Source: Longimycelium tulufanense
GTDB taxonomy: Bacteria > Actinomycetota > Actinomycetes > Mycobacteriales > Pseudonocardiaceae
DNA: 64,000 nt
Assembly: GCF_014645795.1 (NCBI RefSeq)
Contig: NZ_BMMK01000012.1
Coordinates: forward strand, 68,118-132,117
Direction of reading: 5' to 3'
The notes under the pieces are model-generated. The model worked only from the letters and a program-made list of their open reading frames with translations. It ran no database searches and had not been told where the DNA came from. The position numbers and the translations under genes were made by a program. Numbering within the stretch: the stretch's first letter is position 1; each line of letters opens with the position of its first letter. Shown in pieces: positions 60,204 through 64,000 of this stretch.

Positions 60204-61211
60204 CCATGCGTAGGCCGAGTTCAGCGAACCCGACTGGTCATCCACCGAGGCCAGCACCTTCACATAGCTCGGCCGCCCGTTCACGAAGACCACCTCACCC
60301 AAAGCTTCGGCCTCGACCCGGCGCATGAGCCTGCCCGGTTCCCCTTCGCGGTGCACGAGCACCGCGTGCCACGGTGTGGTCCACGTGTCGGCAGGATTGA
60401 GCAGCCTGATACCGAACTTCTCCGACCCTGCCGGTTGCGGATGGATGGACAACCGAACGGAGCGGGGGTGATGTTCGGCAATCAGCCTTCCCCAGGCCCG
60501 GCTACGGGCGACCACCTGGTAGGCACGGGCACGACACTCCCGCTGCAACGCCGACTTCGTGCCCTGCCAGCCATCGGTGTCATCGACTAGGAATCGCGTG
60601 ATACCGCGGTAGAGTCGCAGTGTCTCCCCTCCCATCCGAACCTCCTCGCGCAGCTCTGTGACCGTCGGTGCGTACCGTTCGGACACGAGGTGTCGCTTCT
60701 CGTCGTAGGACAGGTCGCCCAGCACGTTGCGGAGATCGAACAGAGACAGCCGGGACAGCCCCTCACGTGCGATCATGTCCAGTAGCTCGTCGGAGTAGGC
60801 ATCCACGTGCTCGTCGGGAACACCGATGATGTCGCTGAAGACATGGCCGTCGGAACAGATCACCACGGATGCCCCTGGCTGGTAGACCTGCTGGACAGCA
60901 GCGCACATCTGGTCCAGAAAGTGCAACGACTGCCGCTCCGCCTCGTCCGGCAGGTGCCCGAGAACCTTCGCGGGGTTCGGAGACTTGCACGGAAAGCCGG
61001 GCAATGTGAACAGGATCGGCTCACCAGCCGCGACGAAGGCGGCAAGCTGTTGCATCTGCTTTGGAAACGCGAATGGGGTGTTGGGCGTATCGGGATCGGC
61101 GGCCCGTCTCAGCGGCAGGAGGAGATCCAAGATCGCGGCACAGGTCTGCGCGTCCTCGGCGGGTCGCTGTTCGGCCTGATGGCCGGCTGAAGAAAATGTG
61201 GGTGTCGGCAT
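60198..61211 (-). CDS. Isocyanide (isonitrile) synthase, PvcA/Dit1 family
   Basis: A 337-residue member of the pyoverdine/dityrosine biosynthesis (Dit1/PvcA) family, close to the ~330-residue length of characterised isocyanide synthases. Core motifs: ILFTLPGFPCKSPNPAKVLG (about 66-85), LPDEAERQSLHFLDQMCAAV, QPGASVVICSDGHVFSDIIG (about 111-130) and VPDEHVDAY. These enzymes convert an amino acid (tyrosine, tryptophan and others) plus ribulose 5-phosphate to the alpha-isocyano acid. It lies downstream of P450 and asparagine-synthetase-like genes on the same strand (94-base gap to the P450). No PvcB-type Fe/2OG oxygenase is seen inside the window. The substrate amino acid cannot be read from sequence. 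Confidence 0.88.
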   Translation of the reverse strand: MPTPTFSSAGHQAEQRPAEDAQTCAAILDLLLPLRRAADPDTPNTPFAFPKQMQQLAAFVAAGEPILFTLPGFPCKSPNPAKVLGHLPDEAERQSLHFLDQMCAAVQQVYQPGASVVICSDGHVFSDIIGVPDEHVDAYSDELLDMIAREGLSRLSLFDLRNVLGDLSYDEKRHLVSERYAPTVTELREEVRMGGETLRLYRGITRFLVDDTDGWQGTKSALQRECRARAYQVVARSRAWGRLIAEHHPRSVRLSIHPQPAGSEKFGIRLLNPADTWTTPWHAVLVHREGEPGRLMRRVEAEALGEVVFVNGRPSYVKVLASVDDQSGSLNSAYAWF

Positions 61212-61305
61212 CGTGGATTCACGCAGCAGGGGACAGCCCCATCACAAGCAGGGGCAGACGTGTGGGGACGTTTCTGGGTTGGGGAAGGGATTGAGCGGGA
61301 TCGCG

Positions 61306-62532
61306 TCAAGCGCGTTCGTTGTAGAACACCGGAAGGTCGTGGACACCACGTCCGAGCACGGCCGGTATCCATTCGATCTGTTCGTCGGGGACGGCCAACC
61401 GTAGGCCACGAAGTCGGTTGACCAGGGTTCCGATGGCGACCTGAAGCTCGATACGGGCCAGTACCGCCCCCGGGCAGAAGTGGATGCCCTGTCCGAAGGC
61501 GAGATGGGGGTTGGGCGACCGGTCGAAGTCCGGGGTGTCGGCGTCCGGGAAACGTTGGCTGTCCCGGTTCGCCGCACACAGCGACACGATCACCGAGTCA
61601 CCCGCCGGCACGGTGGTGCCGTGAAGGTCGGAGTCTTCCGCGAAAAATCGCCACGTCGTCAGTTCGAACGCACTGTCGTAGCGAAGCAGCTCGTCCACCG
61701 CCCGTGGCAGCAGCTCGGGGTGGTCCCGCAGATGGGTCAGGTGCGCAGGACAACGTAGTAGGGTCATCAGCGCCGTGGTGATCTGGTTCGTCACCGGTTC
61801 CTGCCCGGCGACCAGCAACTGGAACACTATGGAGTCCAGTTCCTCCTGGGACAGCTCACCTGCGTCCCGCGCGAGGACGAGCTTGCTGAGCAGGTCCTCC
61901 CCCGCCTCGGAACGCTTGTGCGCGACGACCTCGGCGATGTAGCCCTGCAAACCACGCAGCAACGCCTCGTAGGCAGGCCGTGCCGGATCGGTCGGGCCCA
62001 CCGGTTGCACCACCTTTCCCCATTCGCGACGGAACCGCACGGCCAGGTCGGCGGGAAGTCCGATGACCTCGGCGAGCACCTGGAAGGGGAACCTCGCGGC
62101 AAAACCCGCCACCAGGTCCACCGTCCCTCGGGTAGGCAGGGCGTTGACCAGTGCGTCCGCGAGTTGCTGCAAACGCGGACGCATCGCCTCGACCCGTCTC
62201 GGGGCGAAGGCGTCGGTGATGAGGCGCCGCATCATCGTGTGCCGCGGTGGGTCCTGGTGGAGCAGGTGCACCTGTAACTGGGAGTGCTGTGGCTCGGGCA
62301 TGATGGACGCGCGCCTACGCCATTTCTCGTTGCCCAGGGAGTGGTTCTTACCGAGCCGGTCATCGTTGAGCGTCTCGTGCGCGGCGGCGTAGCCGGTCAC
62401 CAGCCACGCGCAGACCCCGCTGGGAAACCGCACTCGGTGGACGGGACCACTGTCCCGCATTCTCCGATACAGCTTGTAGGGATCACGCTTGTAATCGCGA
62501 CCATAGAGTGCGATTGGCTCAGGCGGGGTCAT
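61306..62532 (-). CDS. Cytochrome P450 (bacterial class)
   Basis: A 408-residue P450. The haem loop FGQGIHFCPGAVLARIEL holds the axial C353. The ExxR helix appears as DELLRYDSAF (variant) with Arg at the K helix, and HLLHQDPPRHTMMRRLI is the C helix. The I-helix oxygen-activation motif reads LLVAGQEPVTNQ: the usual alcohol of AGxET is Pro, with Thr three positions later, so proton delivery may be unusual. The ATG at 62532 lies 21 bases after the upstream asparagine-synthetase-like stop, which implies cotranscription. It probably tailors the isocyanide product or a precursor. Confidence 0.93.
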   Translation of the reverse strand: MTPPEPIALYGRDYKRDPYKLYRRMRDSGPVHRVRFPSGVCAWLVTGYAAAHETLNDDRLGKNHSLGNEKWRRRASIMPEPQHSQLQVHLLHQDPPRHTMMRRLITDAFAPRRVEAMRPRLQQLADALVNALPTRGTVDLVAGFAARFPFQVLAEVIGLPADLAVRFRREWGKVVQPVGPTDPARPAYEALLRGLQGYIAEVVAHKRSEAGEDLLSKLVLARDAGELSQEELDSIVFQLLVAGQEPVTNQITTALMTLLRCPAHLTHLRDHPELLPRAVDELLRYDSAFELTTWRFFAEDSDLHGTTVPAGDSVIVSLCAANRDSQRFPDADTPDFDRSPNPHLAFGQGIHFCPGAVLARIELQVAIGTLVNRLRGLRLAVPDEQIEWIPAVLGRGVHDLPVFYNERA

Positions 62533-62553
62533 CGGGGTCCTTCCGTGCCGGCC

Positions 62554-64000
62554 TCAGATGGCGAGTTCGGGGCGGTGGATGTCGAGAAACAGGGCGAGGT
62601 CGACCACACGTTCCAGGCGCAGGCGATGCTCCCAGGACAACTCGTCCGCGGAGATGTCCAGGCAGGGCTTGACAACCGTCTCGTCCACCAGGCCGCGCAC
62701 CACGCCTCCGTGCGCGGTAAGCGCGTCGTGAGCCAGGTCCTGCAGTCCGCGGTTGTAACTCGGGTGATGGGTGGCCGGGTAGTGGTTCTTCGGCCGGTAC
62801 AAGACGGACTTGGGCGCCAGCCCCCGACCCACCGACCGCAGCAGGCTCTTCTCCCGGCCATCGTGGCTCATGTGCGGCCAGGGCGTGTTGAACAGGTACT
62901 GCACCAGCCGGTGGTCGCAGTAGGGAACCCGCACCTCCAGGCCGTTCGCCATGCTCAGCCTGTCCTTCCGATGCAGCAGCTGCCGAAGCCATCGGGTGAG
63001 CGACAGGTGACGAAGTTCCCGTTGGCGTCGTTCAACAGGATCCGGGCTGTCGGTTTGCGGGACGGCAGCGAGTGACGTGCGGTAGGTGTCCTGCTGGAAC
63101 TCGGTGATCCTGAGCTCGGCCGCCAGGTCGGGATGGATCGGCATTGCCGCCTCATCACTGGTGACCAACAGCCACGGGAAAGTTGCGGCGGCTCGTGCCT
63201 CGGGGCGGTGGAACCACGGGTACCCGGCGAATGCCTCGTCAGCGCCCTCGCCGGAGAAGGTCACCGTCGAATGCTCGCGAATCTGGCCGAACAGCAGGTA
63301 CAGCGAGGTGTCCATGTCGCCGACCCCGATCGGTGAGTCGCGGCATTCCACCACCGCGCGGCGGGTCTGGAGGTCGAGTAGGGAATGTGGGTCGAGGATG
63401 ACGGTGCTGTGGTCGGTGCCGATGTAGCGTGCTGCCTCGGCGGCAAAGGGCGTGTCGTGACCTGTGCGTAGGACGTCGGCGGTGAACTGCTCGGCTTGGT
63501 CGCTGTAGTCGACCGCGTAGGAACGGATGCGTGCATCCTGTCCCGCCATGCGGCGCAGCTCGTCGGCAAGCAGCCCGGTGAGGACCGTCGAGTCGATCCC
63601 ACCGGAGAGCAGGCTGCATCGTGGGACATCGGACTCGAGCTGGCTCCTGACGGATGCATCGAGCAGAACGCCCACGTCATCGATGGCCGTCTCCAGATCG
63701 TCCTGCTTCGGCTCCGACGTGAGTTGCCAGTACAGACGTTCGGACACTCCCTGCCGGTCGACGGTCACGATTCCGCCGGGCTGAACCTCATGGACTCCCG
63801 ACCACATCGTCGGACCGGTGTTGAACAGCAGGCTGTATGCCTCGCGCAGTCCGTTGATGTCGATACGGGGTGAGACCTCGGGGTGGGCGAACAACGCCTT
63901 CGGCTCGGACGCGAACACCACACCGCCTTCGACCCGGGCGAGGAACAGTGGCTTGACGCCGAGCCGGTCGCGCGCCAGTAACAGGCGTTCGTGTCGGCCG
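62554..64000 (-). CDS. Asparagine synthetase-like amidotransferase (5' end outside window)
   Basis: The C-terminal 481 residues of an AsnB-type protein. The N-terminal glutaminase domain is only partly inside: LLLARDRLGVKPLFLAR near the window edge and VVFASEPKALFAHPEV after it. The synthetase domain has the PP-loop CSLLSGGIDSTVLTGLLADE, FSGEGADEAFAGYPW and EVRVPYCDHRLVQYLFNTP, all as in functional asparagine synthetases. It ends at 62554. Full family length is about 600-650, so roughly 130-170 residues, including the catalytic Cys if present, lie beyond the window. In this cluster it may form an amide on the isocyanide scaffold and need not make free asparagine. Confidence 0.9.
   Translation of the reverse strand, partial: GRHERLLLARDRLGVKPLFLARVEGGVVFASEPKALFAHPEVSPRIDINGLREAYSLLFNTGPTMWSGVHEVQPGGIVTVDRQGVSERLYWQLTSEPKQDDLETAIDDVGVLLDASVRSQLESDVPRCSLLSGGIDSTVLTGLLADELRRMAGQDARIRSYAVDYSDQAEQFTADVLRTGHDTPFAAEAARYIGTDHSTVILDPHSLLDLQTRRAVVECRDSPIGVGDMDTSLYLLFGQIREHSTVTFSGEGADEAFAGYPWFHRPEARAAATFPWLLVTSDEAAMPIHPDLAAELRITEFQQDTYRTSLAAVPQTDSPDPVERRQRELRHLSLTRWLRQLLHRKDRLSMANGLEVRVPYCDHRLVQYLFNTPWPHMSHDGREKSLLRSVGRGLAPKSVLYRPKNHYPATHHPSYNRGLQDLAHDALTAHGGVVRGLVDETVVKPCLDISADELSWEHRLRLERVVDLALFLDIHRPELAI

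Overview
This window is high-GC DNA from a filamentous-type actinomycete, most likely Pseudonocardiales, although no rRNA is present to fix the genus. The indications are pervasive G/C at third codon positions, GTG and TTG starts, an Lsr2 gene, a CsoR-type copper operon, SEDS/LCP wall genes and several secondary-metabolite enzymes. I saw no tRNA, rRNA, CRISPR array, integrase or intact insertion sequence. It reads as a chromosomal region with accessory islands.

Layout. 1-4.9 kb: metE behind a cobalamin riboswitch, a DUF985 cupin, an SDR, and a DUF5993/DsbB-like pair. 5.6-11 kb: a tightly coupled four-gene operon with a cellulose-synthase-like GT2, a GT39-like membrane glycosyltransferase, a galactose-oxidase/GlxA-like copper radical oxidase and an Excalibur-domain protein. 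This looks like a variant of the CslA/GlxA surface-glycan machinery. 11.2-25.1 kb: a UBP zinc finger, then a lipid locus with FAAL, a Pks13-like ACP-KS-AT-DH-KR-ACP-(degenerate carrier)-TE synthase, an antigen-85-like esterase, an MFS exporter and an MmpL transporter. The gene set parallels a mycolate condensation/export module, but the synthase also carries a beta-carbon processing set. 25.1-28.1 kb is mostly non-coding around lsr2 and one small gene.

28.1-38.9 kb: an aromatic-type FAD monooxygenase, a large secreted protein, a SEDS protein (FtsW/RodA) with an LCP ligase, an IacB-like protein, and a PLP cysteine-synthase-like enzyme coupled to an MFS transporter. 39.2-45.3 kb: csoR-copZ-copA with a visible CsoR-type operator, Hsp20, a GH13 glucosidase and an aldo/keto reductase pseudogene. 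45.6-54.8 kb: an ECF sigma factor with a fused zinc finger, an EgtC-like amidotransferase, a two-component system divergent from an ABC exporter, universal stress and ankyrin proteins, and a DAO-family oxidase. 55.4-64 kb: a membrane-anchored EEP-family protein, an unknown gene, a FecBCD/BtuFCD-type metal-complex importer, and convergent to it an isocyanide synthase (PvcA/Dit1), a cytochrome P450 and an asparagine-synthetase-like enzyme cut by the window end.

The two most interesting systems are the isocyanide synthase/P450/Asn-synthetase cluster beside a metallophore-type importer at the right edge, and the FAAL/PKS/Ag85-like/MmpL lipid locus. Family assignments rest on motifs read directly in the sequence. 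Products and partnerships are inference.
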